Source: Paenibacillus antarcticus
GTDB taxonomy: Bacteria > Bacillota > Bacilli > Paenibacillales > Paenibacillaceae
Direction: 5' to 3'
Length of the DNA stretch: 64,000 nucleotides
Assembly (NCBI RefSeq): GCF_001637225.1
Contig: NZ_LVJI01000016.1
Coordinates: 186,001 to 250,000, forward strand
A model generated the notes under the pieces. It had not been told where the DNA came from, did no database searches, and was given only the letters and a program-made list of their open reading frames with translations. Below, piece by piece: positions 17,599 to 26,484 of this stretch (the stretch's first letter is position 1; the number at the start of each line of letters is the position of its first letter). The position numbers and the translations under genes were made by a program.

Positions 17599-18930
17599 AT
17601 GCAACAGCATGAACAAGGGCACGATCCTATTTTTCAGAAGAATAGAAATCCACTTCAAACATTCTCACTAGGTCTTCAGCATGTGTTGGCCATGTATGCA
17701 GGTGCAGTCATTGTTCCTCTTATTGTGGCAGGGCAACTGGGACTTTCATCAGAACAATTAACCTATCTCATTTGCATTGATTTGCTTGCCTGTGGTGTGG
17801 CGACATTGTTGCAAGTATGGGGGAATAAATACTTCGGTATTGGACTTCCTGTGATGTTAGGCTGTGCTTTTCAAGCAGTATCCCCTATGATTGCTATCGG
17901 ACTTGAGTATGGGGTCTCTGCTATCTATGGTGCGATTATTGCTTCAGGTATATTTATTCTCTTATTCTCAGGTTTATTCGGGAAGTTAATAGCTATATTC
18001 CCACCTGTTGTAACAGGTTCTGTTGTGACCATTATTGGCGTGACGCTTATTCCAGTAGCTTTAACGGATCTCGGTGGTGGGGATGTTTCAGCGGCTAACT
18101 TCGGAAGTCCCCTGAATCTGTCTCTTGGATTTGGTGTGCTGTTGTTTATTATTCTAATGAACCGTTTCACGAAGGGATTTATTCGATCTATATCTGTTCT
18201 AATTGGTTTAGTCGTAGGTACGTTAGCGGCAGCGATGTTCGGTCATGTTGATATGACACCGCTTAGAGAAGCAAGCTGGTTCCATGGTATACAGCCATTT
18301 TACTTCGGTAAACCCACCTTTCATCCATCGGCCATATTGACGATGATGCTAGTATCTATCGTGAGTATTGCAGAATCTACAGGTGTCTTTATGGCACTGG
18401 GTAAAATTGTTGATAAAGATCTGACTTCTAAGGATCTGACTCGTGGTTATCGTGCTGAGGGTTTAGCCATTATACTTGGGGGATTGTTTAATTCATTCCC
18501 GTATACGACGTATTCTCAAAATGTAGGGCTCGTACAAATGAGTCGTGTCAAGACACGTGACGTCATCGTTGTAGCGGGTGGAATTCTGATCGTTATTGGG
18601 TTTGTCCCTAAGATCGCTGCACTGACACAATTAGTTCCTCCGTCTGTATTGGGTGGTGCTATGGTTGCTTTATTCGGACTCGTTGTATCGTCAGGTATTC
18701 GTATGCTAGGCGATCAAGTCGACCTGAATAGATATGAGAATTTATTCATCATTGCATGTTCTGTCGGTATGGGACTAGGTGTTACAGTAGTGCCAGACCT
18801 ATTTGCTCAATTACCAAGCTGGGCTCGTATTCTTGTGGACAATGGTATCGTTGCAGGTAGTGTAACAGCCATTGCGATGAATCTTATTTTTAACGGATTA
18901 AAAGGTGCTGAAGCAGGTAAATCCGCATAA
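17599..18930 (+). CDS. pbuX: Xanthine/uracil permease (NCS2 family)
   Basis: 443 residues with about 12-14 membrane helices. NCS2 marks include the amphipathic opening NPLQTFSLGLQHVLAMYAGAV, QVWGNKYFGIGLPVMLGCAF, the IVSIAESTGVFMALG segment with the substrate-binding Glu, and NSFPYTTYSQNVG. It should import xanthine with protons or sodium. The ATG at 17599 is preferred: a TTG at 17575 has no ribosome site, while AGGGGGAAG falls 10-12 bases before the ATG. Co-transcribed with xpt under the purine riboswitch. Confidence 0.93.
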   Translation: MQQHEQGHDPIFQKNRNPLQTFSLGLQHVLAMYAGAVIVPLIVAGQLGLSSEQLTYLICIDLLACGVATLLQVWGNKYFGIGLPVMLGCAFQAVSPMIAIGLEYGVSAIYGAIIASGIFILLFSGLFGKLIAIFPPVVTGSVVTIIGVTLIPVALTDLGGGDVSAANFGSPLNLSLGFGVLLFIILMNRFTKGFIRSISVLIGLVVGTLAAAMFGHVDMTPLREASWFHGIQPFYFGKPTFHPSAILTMMLVSIVSIAESTGVFMALGKIVDKDLTSKDLTRGYRAEGLAIILGGLFNSFPYTTYSQNVGLVQMSRVKTRDVIVVAGGILIVIGFVPKIAALTQLVPPSVLGGAMVALFGLVVSSGIRMLGDQVDLNRYENLFIIACSVGMGLGVTVVPDLFAQLPSWARILVDNGIVAGSVTAIAMNLIFNGLKGAEAGKSA

Positions 18931-18940
18931 TTAAATGAAT

Positions 18941-18995
18941 AGGGGCTTATCCTAGAAGATCTAACTATAGACCTTCTGAGATAATCCTCTTTTTG
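18941..18995 (+). terminator. Terminator after pbuX
   Basis: AGGGGCTTATC pairs imperfectly with GATAATCCTC, enclosing a second stem (AGAAG/CTTCT), then TTTTT. Confidence 0.7.
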
Positions 18996-19000
18996 TAATG

Positions 19001-19047
19001 AAAAATAGGACCATTCCTGAAGAAGCGATCTTCTCCTTGGATGGTCC
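19001..19047 (-). terminator. Terminator of the lipid-kinase gene (minus strand)
   Basis: On the minus strand GGACCAT and CC pair with GG and ATGGTCC, with inner AGAAG/CTTCT pairing, followed by TATTTTT. Confidence 0.8.
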
Positions 19048-19081
19048 ATTTAAATATGTATGATATGAATTCAATCGGGTT

Positions 19082-19987
19082 TCACTTCGGTTGTGGGAGC
19101 ATCAACTGTAAGGCCCTAGGGCATAGAATAGAATCGTAAGAAAGATGAGCTATATTCTCACCGTCACCAAGGGCTAACCTTGGCAGCTCGTTATCGATGG
19201 AAATTACCCGACCGCGCAACATGGTGACAAATGGAAGGGATACATGCTTTCCCGTAAGTACTCTAGGGAATAGACATAATAGTTGTAAACGCGTGCAACC
19301 GTGAACGACACAGATGTCTAATTGACCATCATTGGGTAAGGCTTGTGGTGCTATCTTGAACCCGCCACCATAGGAGGGGACATTCGAGATTGCCGTCATC
19401 CATGTGAATTCATAAGTGGTGGTATCATTGTCGCAGGTAACACTGACTCTTCCTGGTCTAAACGTAAGCAAGGTATGTAGAATTCCAATAATATAAGCGA
19501 CTCTGCCAGCTCTAAATGTATTACACCATTTCTTATAGGAGCTACGGTTAACGTTCTCAGCAACCTGAGCATCGAAGCCAATGGCAAGTGCTGTTAGTGT
19601 CAGCGTTCCCGAAGTTGATATGAGATCTATTGCCTGTGATTGACCTGTAAGTAAAACATCAAGTGCACCAACTGTGTCGAAGGGAATACCGAAGCTGCGA
19701 GCTGTATCATTACCAGAACCTGCTGGAATAACGGCTAATGGGATACCAGTTTCTTTTAGGATTGGCAAAATACTATGGATCGTGCCATCACCACCAATAA
19801 TTGCTACGGCTTGCCAAGGTTGCGGTTGCTGCAGCATTTCTGTAAGTAAGCAGGAGGCTTGATCGGAACTTTCTGTGAATATATAGTGATATTGAATCTG
19901 ACGTGACTGAAGAATGGAACGTACTTTAAGCCAAGTGCGGAACCCGTTTCCATTGCCAGACTTTTTATTTATTACGAATAGATACAT
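19082..19987 (-). CDS. Diacylglycerol kinase-family lipid kinase (DgkB/YegS-like)
   Basis: 301 residues. The DAGK catalytic signature GGDGTIHSIL is preceded by a NxxSGNGNG-like glycine loop (NKKSGNGNG) and followed by PAGSGNDTARSFG, all typical of the DgkB/YegS/sphingosine-kinase superfamily. A C-terminal beta-rich domain holds LPNDGQLDICVV and GDGENI. These soluble or membrane-associated kinases phosphorylate diacylglycerol or related lipids. The ATG at 19987 follows GGAGGAGAAGAG. Which lipid is used here cannot be told. Confidence 0.88.
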   Translation of the reverse strand: MYLFVINKKSGNGNGFRTWLKVRSILQSRQIQYHYIFTESSDQASCLLTEMLQQPQPWQAVAIIGGDGTIHSILPILKETGIPLAVIPAGSGNDTARSFGIPFDTVGALDVLLTGQSQAIDLISTSGTLTLTALAIGFDAQVAENVNRSSYKKWCNTFRAGRVAYIIGILHTLLTFRPGRVSVTCDNDTTTYEFTWMTAISNVPSYGGGFKIAPQALPNDGQLDICVVHGCTRLQLLCLFPRVLTGKHVSLPFVTMLRGRVISIDNELPRLALGDGENIAHLSYDSILCPRALQLMLPQPK

Positions 19988-20063
19988 CTCTTCTCCTCCA
20001 AGTAATGGATATATCTATTCTAAAAAGAAAAGCCCTAAAAGAAAACTGTAAAATATGGTAATT

Positions 20064-20402
20064 CTAAAAGTGTCGTAACTGACTTTCAGCAATGTCACCT
20101 ATCAAGGGGATTTTAAACCATCGTCCTTGAAAAGCATTTACCACTAATATCACCCACATGACTAGAGTAAGGATAGATAACAATGATGCGATAAGTGGGC
20201 CAATCACCGGGATGAAACCTACGATGACATGTACGACCATCATCCCACAAAAGAATATAACGGACTGCAACGCATGAAACATAACAAATTGACTACGGCG
20301 TTCTACAACTAAGAAGACAATGCCTCCAACAAAAGAAAATAAGTAACATAACGCAGCAGCAATATGCTCAGGTAAACCAGAAGAAGATTTGAATGGGGAC
20401 AT
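20064..20402 (-). CDS. DUF4870/Tic20-like small membrane protein
   Basis: 112 residues with three hydrophobic helices. The pattern HIAAALCYLFSFVGGIVFLVVE, then RSQFVMFHALQS and the closing LVVNAFQGRWFKIPLIGDIAE, is typical of DUF4870 / Tic20-related proteins. Function unknown. AAGGAG lies about 11 bases upstream of the ATG at 20402. It is a single-gene unit facing away from the 62-codon gene. Confidence 0.8.
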   Translation of the reverse strand: MSPFKSSSGLPEHIAAALCYLFSFVGGIVFLVVERRSQFVMFHALQSVIFFCGMMVVHVIVGFIPVIGPLIASLLSILTLVMWVILVVNAFQGRWFKIPLIGDIAESQLRHF

Positions 20403-20650
20403 GAGTAGACCACGCTCCTTATTAGCTAAACCAAGTATCCTTATTACCCTATGTATAAGCTAGACATGTTATGAAGATGTTATTTCTAAAGAAGTTAATA
20501 ATAATTAGTCAGCAGATGCCAGAGGTGAAATAACATCATGCAGCATATCATGTTTAATAAGAAAAATATTGAGGGTGATATAATAGTTATAGCAATCCAC
20601 AAAGCTCAAAAAAGAATAAAGGAATCATTTTACCCAAGATATTGGGAAGT
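20403..20650. other. Intergenic stretch with two extended -10 elements nearby
   Basis: No gene seen. GTGATATAAT at 20575-20584 has the TGN extension of an extended -10 promoter, and a second such element follows at 20651-20660. Neither has a good -35. Confidence 0.4.
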
Positions 20651-20660
20651 ATGATATAAT
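20651..20660 (+). promoter_or_regulatory. Extended -10 promoter for the structured leader
   Basis: ATGATATAAT carries TGN directly before a perfect TATAAT (20655-20660). No recognisable -35. Transcription would start near 20667 and give a leader of about 170 bases before the 62-codon gene. Confidence 0.55.
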
Positions 20661-20704
20661 GTGGATGAGTGATTCAGCTACACTGGTTCTGGGTAAGTAT
20701 ATTG

Positions 20705-20799
20705 TTAGATGCCTGGCGGTGATCGAAGAGCTTTCTATCCACCTCATAATGCATGTTACTTCACGATGTTTTAAGGAAGATCTTTTCGGCATTCTCTAA
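20705..20799 (+). ncRNA. Structured 5' leader (possible cis-regulatory RNA)
   Basis: Two nested helices close the region. Outer: TTAGA+TGCC (20705-20713) with GGCA+TCTAA (20788-20799, 3-base bulge). Inner: CGAAGAGCTTTC (20724-20735) with GGAAGATCTTTTCG (20775-20788, 2-base bulge, two G-U pairs). A one-sided TGGCGGTGAT loop and a 39-base apical loop remain. It does not match a riboswitch class I know. No terminator follows, so any control would act on translation. Confidence 0.4.
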
Positions 20800-20838
20800 A
20801 CCCTAGCTTTTCATTCAGCGTTTTGGGAGGGAACAATT

Positions 20839-21027
20839 ATGGCAACGAAAGGTCATAACGAAGTCAAGGAAAGTCTGCGGGAAATGACAAGAATTTTCCG
20901 GCCTAAGGATCCTAAGAAATTTGTCAAGGATTACGTCCGGAAATATCATATTATGGGAGGATATGAAGAGGAATTGACCTCTGTGGTTGAACATGAATTG
21001 GGACGTATGAATTCATCCGTTTCATAA
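20839..21027 (+). CDS. Small basic protein of unknown function (62 aa)
   Basis: Clear start: GGGAGGG, 7 bases, ATG at 20839. The protein is soluble and basic in its first half (IFRPKDPKKFVKDYVRKYH) with a helical acidic C-terminal part (YEEELTSVVEHELG). No family name is recognised. It has its own promoter, a long structured leader and its own terminator, so it is transcribed alone, upstream of the cytochrome oxidase operon. A nucleic-acid or membrane-surface role would fit the charge, but there is no direct evidence. Confidence 0.65.
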   Translation: MATKGHNEVKESLREMTRIFRPKDPKKFVKDYVRKYHIMGGYEEELTSVVEHELGRMNSSVS

Positions 21028-21081
21028 TACAATGAATTGAACATAATGGAAGACCTCTATAGACTGTTTTCTGCGGTTATG

Positions 21082-21103
21082 AACCGTGGAATACGGTTTT
21101 TTT
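21082..21103 (+). terminator. Terminator after the 62-codon gene
   Basis: AACCGT pairs with ACGGTT around a 5-base loop, followed by a run of T to 21103. Confidence 0.75.
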
Positions 21104-21250
21104 GTGTCTAAATTGATTGGATATTACTAGGGAATTCGTTCAATCTAATATATTTAAAAGTCACAATTTAGCCAAATATACAAAGAATAGGTTCTGAGTA
21201 GGGTGCATTTACTAGAGACACTTCTTAATGTTTAAGCTATCTTTGATGTT

Positions 21251-21264
21251 TGAAATCGATTACA
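21251..21264. promoter_or_regulatory. cre site (CcpA) upstream of ctaC
   Basis: TGAAATCGATTACA fits the consensus TGWAANCGNTNWCA at every position. It lies about 61 bases upstream of the ctaC -35 box. Catabolite control of cytochrome oxidase operons is known in Bacillus. Confidence 0.65.
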
Positions 21265-21302
21265 AATGCCTGTGGAATGCAGTTTTTTTGATATTTGAAC
21301 AT

Positions 21303-21311
21303 TTTGTGAAC
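21303..21311 (+). promoter_or_regulatory. ResD-like box upstream of ctaC
   Basis: TTTGTGAAC differs by one base from the ResD consensus TTTGTGAAT and sits 13 bases before the -35 box, a sensible activator position. Confidence 0.45.
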
Positions 21312-21324
21312 TAAGCGCCAATGA

Positions 21325-21353
21325 TTGACAAAGTACTACCTTAAACTTATATT
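21325..21353 (+). promoter_or_regulatory. Sigma-A promoter of the ctaCDEF operon
   Basis: A perfect TTGACA (21325-21330), 17-base spacer, then TATATT (21348-21353). It gives a 5' leader of about 110 bases before ctaC. The rest of the 442-base gap holds only the previous terminator, the cre site and the ResD-like box. Confidence 0.75.
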
Positions 21354-21469
21354 AAAATAGGTGATTATTTTAATTGACAGGTTCATTTTTTGAGCAAAAT
21401 GAAGGCTTTTTTAAGTGATAATGTTTTGAAAAATATGTAAAAATGCAACAGAAGTGGGGTAGATAATTA

Positions 21470-22513
21470 ATGAGACGGTGGCAGGTTATGAAACGACTTC
21501 TTCCAATGCTAGCAATTTTTTCTTTGTTCTTGGCAGGATGTGGCCGCGAAGATTTGTCGGTATTAAGACCGCAAGGGCCTGTGGCACAAGGTCAGTACGA
21601 TTTAATTAAGCTTTCAATCTCGATTATGTTAGTTGTGTTAGTGATTGTATTTGCAATTTCAGCGTATGTAATCATTAAATTCAGAAGAAGACCTGAACAT
21701 ACGGAGATGCCAGAACAGGTTGAAGGTAATTTCAAGTTAGAAGTTATTTGGACGGTTATTCCATTGATATTGGTTCTTGTTCTTGCAGTACCTACAGTAA
21801 AAGAGGTATTTGCATTTGGAGAAGATCATGCGAATGATAAGAATGCTATCCAAGTAAAGGTTAATGCACATCAATATTGGTGGGAATTTGAATATCCTCA
21901 GTTTGGGATTACTACAGCTCAGGATTTGATCATTCCAACAAATAAGAAAATTGCATTTGAATTAAAGACTTCAGATGTCATTCACTCTTTCTGGGTACCA
22001 TCACTATCCGGGAAATTGGATACAAATCCAGATGGGACGCTTAACCGTTTCAGCTTCAGTGCTCCAAAAGAAGGGGTATATCGTGGTAAATGTGCAGAAT
22101 TATGTGGACCTTCCCACGGATTCATGGAGTTCAAAGTGAAGTCCGTAAGTCCGGAATCATTTGAGACTTGGAAAGCAGCTATGAAGGCGCCGATGGTGGC
22201 TATTGAAGATAAGGCACTTGCTGAAACATTCAAGAACCAATGTCTAACTTGTCATGCAGTAGGTGATCAAGGAACCGCTGTTGGACCGAATCTTACTGGA
22301 GTTGGTTCACGAGAGTCGGTTGCAAGTATCTTGCTGAATTCTGAGACCAATGATGAAGGCAATCCTGTTCTAGAGAACATGAAAGAATGGCTTCATGATC
22401 CACAATTAGTAAAACCAGGTAATAAAATGCCTTCACCTAAAGATTTAGGACTTACCGATGCTGAAATTGATGGCATTGCAGAATACTTAGCCAATTACAA
22501 ATTAGAATACTAA
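21470..22513 (+). CDS. ctaC: Cytochrome c oxidase (caa3) subunit II with fused cytochrome c
   Basis: 347 residues. Lipobox LAGC near residue 23 indicates a membrane lipoprotein. Two helices (about 42-65 and 85-107) are followed by the CuA domain: HQYWWEFEYP, then C208-AEL-C212-GPS-H216-GFM. The C-terminal extension is a haem c domain with CLTCH (258-262) and the Met ligand in KMPSP (320), so the enzyme accepts electrons from cytochrome c and carries its own c haem, the caa3 type. The ATG at 21470 follows GTGGGG; an in-frame ATG at 21488 is an alternative. First gene of the ctaCDEF operon. Confidence 0.95.
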   Translation: MRRWQVMKRLLPMLAIFSLFLAGCGREDLSVLRPQGPVAQGQYDLIKLSISIMLVVLVIVFAISAYVIIKFRRRPEHTEMPEQVEGNFKLEVIWTVIPLILVLVLAVPTVKEVFAFGEDHANDKNAIQVKVNAHQYWWEFEYPQFGITTAQDLIIPTNKKIAFELKTSDVIHSFWVPSLSGKLDTNPDGTLNRFSFSAPKEGVYRGKCAELCGPSHGFMEFKVKSVSPESFETWKAAMKAPMVAIEDKALAETFKNQCLTCHAVGDQGTAVGPNLTGVGSRESVASILLNSETNDEGNPVLENMKEWLHDPQLVKPGNKMPSPKDLGLTDAEIDGIAEYLANYKLEY

Positions 22514-22546
22514 TAACAGCAAGGACTCTAAAGGGGGTACACAACC

Positions 22547-24439
22547 TTGGCTCACGCTCATAGTGTTAAGCGTTACAAGGGCTTAATGGATTGGTTAACG
22601 ACTGTCGACCACAAAAAAATCGCTATTCTTTATTTGTTGAGCGGGGGATTATTTTTTGCAATCGGCGGATTCGAAGCCATCTTAATTCGTCTTCAATTGA
22701 TCAAACCAATGAATGACATGTTAGAAGCACAAACTTTTAATGAATTAATTACGATGCACGGTACAACGATGATTTTCCTAGGCGTTATGCCTATTGTGTT
22801 CGCTCTAATGAATGCTATCATTCCTCTTCAAATTGGTGCACGTGATGTCGCATTTCCATTTCTGAATTCTTTAGGTTTCTGGACATTCTTGTTCGGAGGA
22901 ATCTTATTGAATCTTAGTTGGGTTATGGGTGGCGCGCCTGATGCCGGTTGGACATCGTACACGCCGTTATCTAGTACAATGTATAGTCCCTCGCATGGAG
23001 TGGATTTCTATACCGTAGGTTTACAGATTGCGGGACTGGGTACATTAATTGGGGGTCTTAACTTCCTAGCAACGATCATAACAATGAGAGCACCAGGCAT
23101 GTCCTATATGCGTATGCCAATGTTTACATGGGCTTCATTCGTTACTTCAGCTATGATTTTGTTCGCTTTCCCAGCGATCACGGTTGGTCTAGTACTATTA
23201 ACATTTGACCGAGTACTAGGTGCAAATTTCTTTAACGTTGATGGTGGAGGTAATCCGGTACTATGGCAACATATATTCTGGATATTTGGGCACCCAGAAG
23301 TATACATACTTATCTTACCAGCGTTCGGTATTATCTCAGAAGTTATTCCTACATTCGCACGTAAGCGGTTATTCGGATATAGTTCCATGGTATTCGCAAC
23401 GATTTTGATCGCATTCTTAGGCTTCATGGTATGGGCGCATCATATGTTTACAACAGGGCTTGGACCTGTCGCGAACGCCTTGTTCTCTATATCTACGATG
23501 CTAATTGCGGTTCCGACGGGTATTAAAATCTTCAACTGGCTGTTCACGATGTGGGGCGGTCAAGTGAAATTTAATACAGCTAACCTTTTTGCAGTTGGTT
23601 TTATCCCAACATTTACGATGGGTGGGGTAACAGGTGTTATGTTGGCATCTGCTCCTGCAGACTTTCAGTTCCATGATACGTATTTCGTTGTAGCCCATTT
23701 CCACTATGTTATCGTGGGTGGTATGGTGTTCGGATTACTATCAGGACTTCATTATTGGTGGCCGAAAATGTTCGGACGTGTGCTTAATGAAACGCTTGGC
23801 AAATGGACCTTCTGGACCTTTGCGATCGGGTTCCATATGACATTCTTCGTACAACATTTCCTTGGACTTATGGGAATGCAACGTCGTGTGTTCACATACT
23901 TACCGAATCAAGGATTTGACACGATGAATCTCGTCAGTACCGTAGGTGCTTTCTTGATGGGCGTGGGTATCATTTTCTTCACGATTAATATTATTAAATC
24001 ATTTATGCAGCCGAAAGGTTGTGCTAATGATCCTTGGGAAGATGGACGCACATTAGAATGGACGATTCCTTCTCCTCCGCCGGAATACAATTTCAAACAA
24101 ATACCACTTGTACGTGGTCTTGATGCTTATTGGAAAGAAAAAGCGGCTGGAAACACAGAAATGACTCCTGCAGAGCCAATAGGACCAATTCATATGCCTT
24201 CACCTACTATTATTCCTTTTGTAATGTCTGTTGGTATTTTTATCGCAGGTCTTGGATTAATGTTCAGTGGAGAAGAGTTCTCTAGTTCATTTATGAGTTT
24301 TATATTTAATAACTGGATTGTGTGTGGATTAGGGCTTCTCATCACGTTCGGATCAATGTTGATGCGTTCTCTCTTTGATGATCATGGTTGGCACATTGAA
24401 CCAGAGGAATTTGAAGAGGAGGGGTATAAACATGGCTAA
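22547..24439 (+). CDS. ctaD: Cytochrome c oxidase subunit I
   Basis: 630 residues with about 14 helices. All haem-copper ligands are visible: MHGTTM (haem a His), GHPEVY (CuB His cross-linked to Tyr), WAHHMF (two CuB His) and VVAHFHYV (haem a3 and haem a His). It is the catalytic, proton-pumping subunit of the aerobic respiratory chain. The start is TTG at 22547 (reading MAHAHSVKRYKG) with AAGGGGGT 9 bases upstream. The last 8 bases overlap ctaE, which suggests coupled translation. Confidence 0.96.
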   Translation: MAHAHSVKRYKGLMDWLTTVDHKKIAILYLLSGGLFFAIGGFEAILIRLQLIKPMNDMLEAQTFNELITMHGTTMIFLGVMPIVFALMNAIIPLQIGARDVAFPFLNSLGFWTFLFGGILLNLSWVMGGAPDAGWTSYTPLSSTMYSPSHGVDFYTVGLQIAGLGTLIGGLNFLATIITMRAPGMSYMRMPMFTWASFVTSAMILFAFPAITVGLVLLTFDRVLGANFFNVDGGGNPVLWQHIFWIFGHPEVYILILPAFGIISEVIPTFARKRLFGYSSMVFATILIAFLGFMVWAHHMFTTGLGPVANALFSISTMLIAVPTGIKIFNWLFTMWGGQVKFNTANLFAVGFIPTFTMGGVTGVMLASAPADFQFHDTYFVVAHFHYVIVGGMVFGLLSGLHYWWPKMFGRVLNETLGKWTFWTFAIGFHMTFFVQHFLGLMGMQRRVFTYLPNQGFDTMNLVSTVGAFLMGVGIIFFTINIIKSFMQPKGCANDPWEDGRTLEWTIPSPPPEYNFKQIPLVRGLDAYWKEKAAGNTEMTPAEPIGPIHMPSPTIIPFVMSVGIFIAGLGLMFSGEEFSSSFMSFIFNNWIVCGLGLLITFGSMLMRSLFDDHGWHIEPEEFEEEGYKHG

Positions 24440-25058
24440 TGTACACACAGAACATGGAAATGGCCAATTGCCTCAATATCCTGAGAAGGCAACACTTGAA
24501 GGTCGTAACAAAATTCTTGCCTTCTGGTTATTTCTTGGTGGCGAAGCCGTACTCTTTGGTACTCTCTTCGCTACATTCCTTACACTTCGCAATCAGACGA
24601 ATGAAGGGCCTACGGCAGCTGAACTTTTCAGTCTACCGTTAACGGCAGCTGCGACGTTTATCTTGCTAGTAAGTAGTTTGACCAGTGTATTTGCAATTCA
24701 GGCGTTGCATCGTCACAAGGTGAAAGAACTGATAACCTGGTTGATTGTTACAGTGCTTCTGGGTATTGGATTTCTAGCTCTTGAAATTTACGAATTCTAT
24801 GAGTACATGCATTTAGAAAATTTCGGTATGACTACCAGCGCATTTAGTTCAGCGTTCTACACATTGGTCGGCTTTCACGGTGCTCACGTAGCTTTCGGTG
24901 TATTGTGGATCGGTGTTCTGATTGGACAGTTGTATAAAAAAGGATTAACAGTCGTGACGGCACCGAAGATTTACGTGTCCGCTATGTACTGGCACTTTAT
25001 CGACGTAGTATGGGTATTTATCTTTACGGTCGTTTATTTGCTTGGAAAGGTGGGTTAA
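24432..25058 (+). CDS. ctaE: Cytochrome c oxidase subunit III
   Basis: 208 residues with five helices, the short bacterial form. Marks include NKILAFWLFLGGEAVLFGTLFATF, EFYEYMHL, FYTLVGFHGAHVAFG and the closing YWHFIDVVWVFIFTVVYL. It has no redox centre and stabilises subunit I. The ATG at 24432 lies behind GAGGAGGGG and overlaps the end of ctaD by 8 bases; the frame is open further upstream but only inside ctaD. Confidence 0.95.
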   Translation: MANVHTEHGNGQLPQYPEKATLEGRNKILAFWLFLGGEAVLFGTLFATFLTLRNQTNEGPTAAELFSLPLTAAATFILLVSSLTSVFAIQALHRHKVKELITWLIVTVLLGIGFLALEIYEFYEYMHLENFGMTTSAFSSAFYTLVGFHGAHVAFGVLWIGVLIGQLYKKGLTVVTAPKIYVSAMYWHFIDVVWVFIFTVVYLLGKVG

Positions 25059-25061
25059 GTC

Positions 25062-25382
25062 ATGACTGTAGATGAACAGAATAAGCACCAACTGGTTAAT
25101 CAACGGCACCGTCATGAGGGCCCTCAGAAACATATTGTAGCGTTTATCTTCTCCATTGTGTTGACACTAATCGCTTTTGCAGCGGTAGGTGCAGGGGGAG
25201 TGAATCCAGCCTTTACCATTATCATATTGTTGGTAATGGCCGTCTTACAGGTGTTTGTACAGATGGGATACTGGATGCACTTGAAGGATAAAGGCCATAT
25301 GATTCCGATCATATTCATGTTAGGTGGATTCTTTGTAGCAGGTACGGCTATTATTACTGCATTGTCTTGGATGTGGTGGTAA
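25062..25382 (+). CDS. ctaF: Cytochrome c oxidase subunit IV
   Basis: 106 residues with three helices: KHIVAFIFSIVLTLIAFAAV, the TIIILLVMAVLQVFVQMGYWMHL segment typical of the family, and a final helix ending in WMWW. Small accessory subunit of the caa3 oxidase. It starts 3 bases after ctaE stops and is closed by a strong terminator. Confidence 0.93.
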   Translation: MTVDEQNKHQLVNQRHRHEGPQKHIVAFIFSIVLTLIAFAAVGAGGVNPAFTIIILLVMAVLQVFVQMGYWMHLKDKGHMIPIIFMLGGFFVAGTAIITALSWMWW

Positions 25383-25387
25383 GATGA

Positions 25388-25418
25388 GAAGAGGTGGCTC
25401 ATGCCACCTCTTCTTTTT
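25388..25418 (+). terminator. Terminator of ctaCDEF
   Basis: GAAGAGGTGGC pairs perfectly with GCCACCTCTTC around a 4-base loop, followed by TTTTT. Confidence 0.92.
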
Positions 25419-25483
25419 GAATGGTTTATTGTCAATTGTGCGTATTTTGACATAAGAAACCGGTTAAGATAGGAGGTTATTAG

Positions 25484-26395
25484 ATGCTAGGATTAGAATA
25501 CTTTAGTGTTGCGGACTTATGGAGTCCATTATTTCTGGTATTCATGTTGCTTTTGGCTGTTGGGTATTTGCTTCTTGTAGGTCCACTTAGTGATAAGTTA
25601 CAAGGTGCCAAGCCGGTATCATGGATGAAGAAAAGTATGTTTATCTCAGGTATGTTTATGCTCTATCTAGCTCAGGGTGGGCCTGTAAGTCTATTAGGCC
25701 ACTTGATGTTCTCATTCCATATGTTAACAATGGCACTTTCGTATTTAGTGGCCCCTCCGTTAATTATGATGGGAATACCCGATTGGTTATGGCGAGCATT
25801 CTTGAAGGTGAATCCATTACGTAGTCTGAAATTTTTGGCCAAGCCGGTTGTTGCAGCTCTTTTATTCAATGGATTATTCTCTCTCTATCACATTCCAGCG
25901 ATTCACGATTATGTCATGTTACATTTTAATGTGCATCGGTTGTATTACCTTGTATTATTCGTAACAGCTATGCTCATGTGGTGGACACTTCTTAACCCAT
26001 TACCTGAGAGTCAAAAAGGGTCCAGCCTTGGCAAAATGGGATATATCTTTTTAAATATGGTATTATTGACTCCAGCATGTGGATTAATTATTTTTGCATC
26101 CCAGCCGATGTATGCTACATACAGTGATCCGAATACTTGGGCAAACGCGATGGGGTATTGCATTAGCGGAGATCCTATAGCGATGCTAGAGAAGTTCGGA
26201 GGTCCTACGTTCTTTAATATCATGTCTCCACTTGTTGATCAACAGGTTGGTGGTATTCTGATGAAGTTCATACAGGAAATTATTTTCGCTTCGATATTGG
26301 GTTACGTATTCTTTCACTGGTATAAGAAAGAGAATCGCGAAGACGATGATGTGATTCCGAATAGACAGAAGGATAGTACATTGAATCATCTGTAG
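25484..26395 (+). CDS. ctaG: Cytochrome c oxidase assembly factor CtaG
   Basis: 303 residues with about seven helices, typical of the caa3_CtaG family. Marks include MLYLAQGGPVSLLGHLMFSFHM, VAPPLIMMGIP, LFSLYHIPAIHD and WWTLLNPLPE; several His and Met residues in membrane-edge loops suit a copper-delivery role. In Bacillus CtaG is needed for active caa3 oxidase. AGGAGG precedes the ATG. It follows the ctaF terminator by about 65 bases, so it relies on read-through or its own promoter. Confidence 0.93.
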   Translation: MLGLEYFSVADLWSPLFLVFMLLLAVGYLLLVGPLSDKLQGAKPVSWMKKSMFISGMFMLYLAQGGPVSLLGHLMFSFHMLTMALSYLVAPPLIMMGIPDWLWRAFLKVNPLRSLKFLAKPVVAALLFNGLFSLYHIPAIHDYVMLHFNVHRLYYLVLFVTAMLMWWTLLNPLPESQKGSSLGKMGYIFLNMVLLTPACGLIIFASQPMYATYSDPNTWANAMGYCISGDPIAMLEKFGGPTFFNIMSPLVDQQVGGILMKFIQEIIFASILGYVFFHWYKKENREDDDVIPNRQKDSTLNHL

Positions 26396-26484
26396 GAAAG
26401 TGAGTGTTTGTAAGGTTAGATTGTGGGCTCTAAAATTCAGTATATTCAAAAAGTAACGTATTATATTAAAAGTAGCGAAGGTGA

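Noticed and set aside
20710..20730. The leader begins TGCCTGGCGG, like the 5' end of a 5S rRNA
   Set aside because: The matching 3' end (a CCAGGCA-type strand) and the conserved 5S core are absent, so this is a chance resemblance and not a 5S gene.
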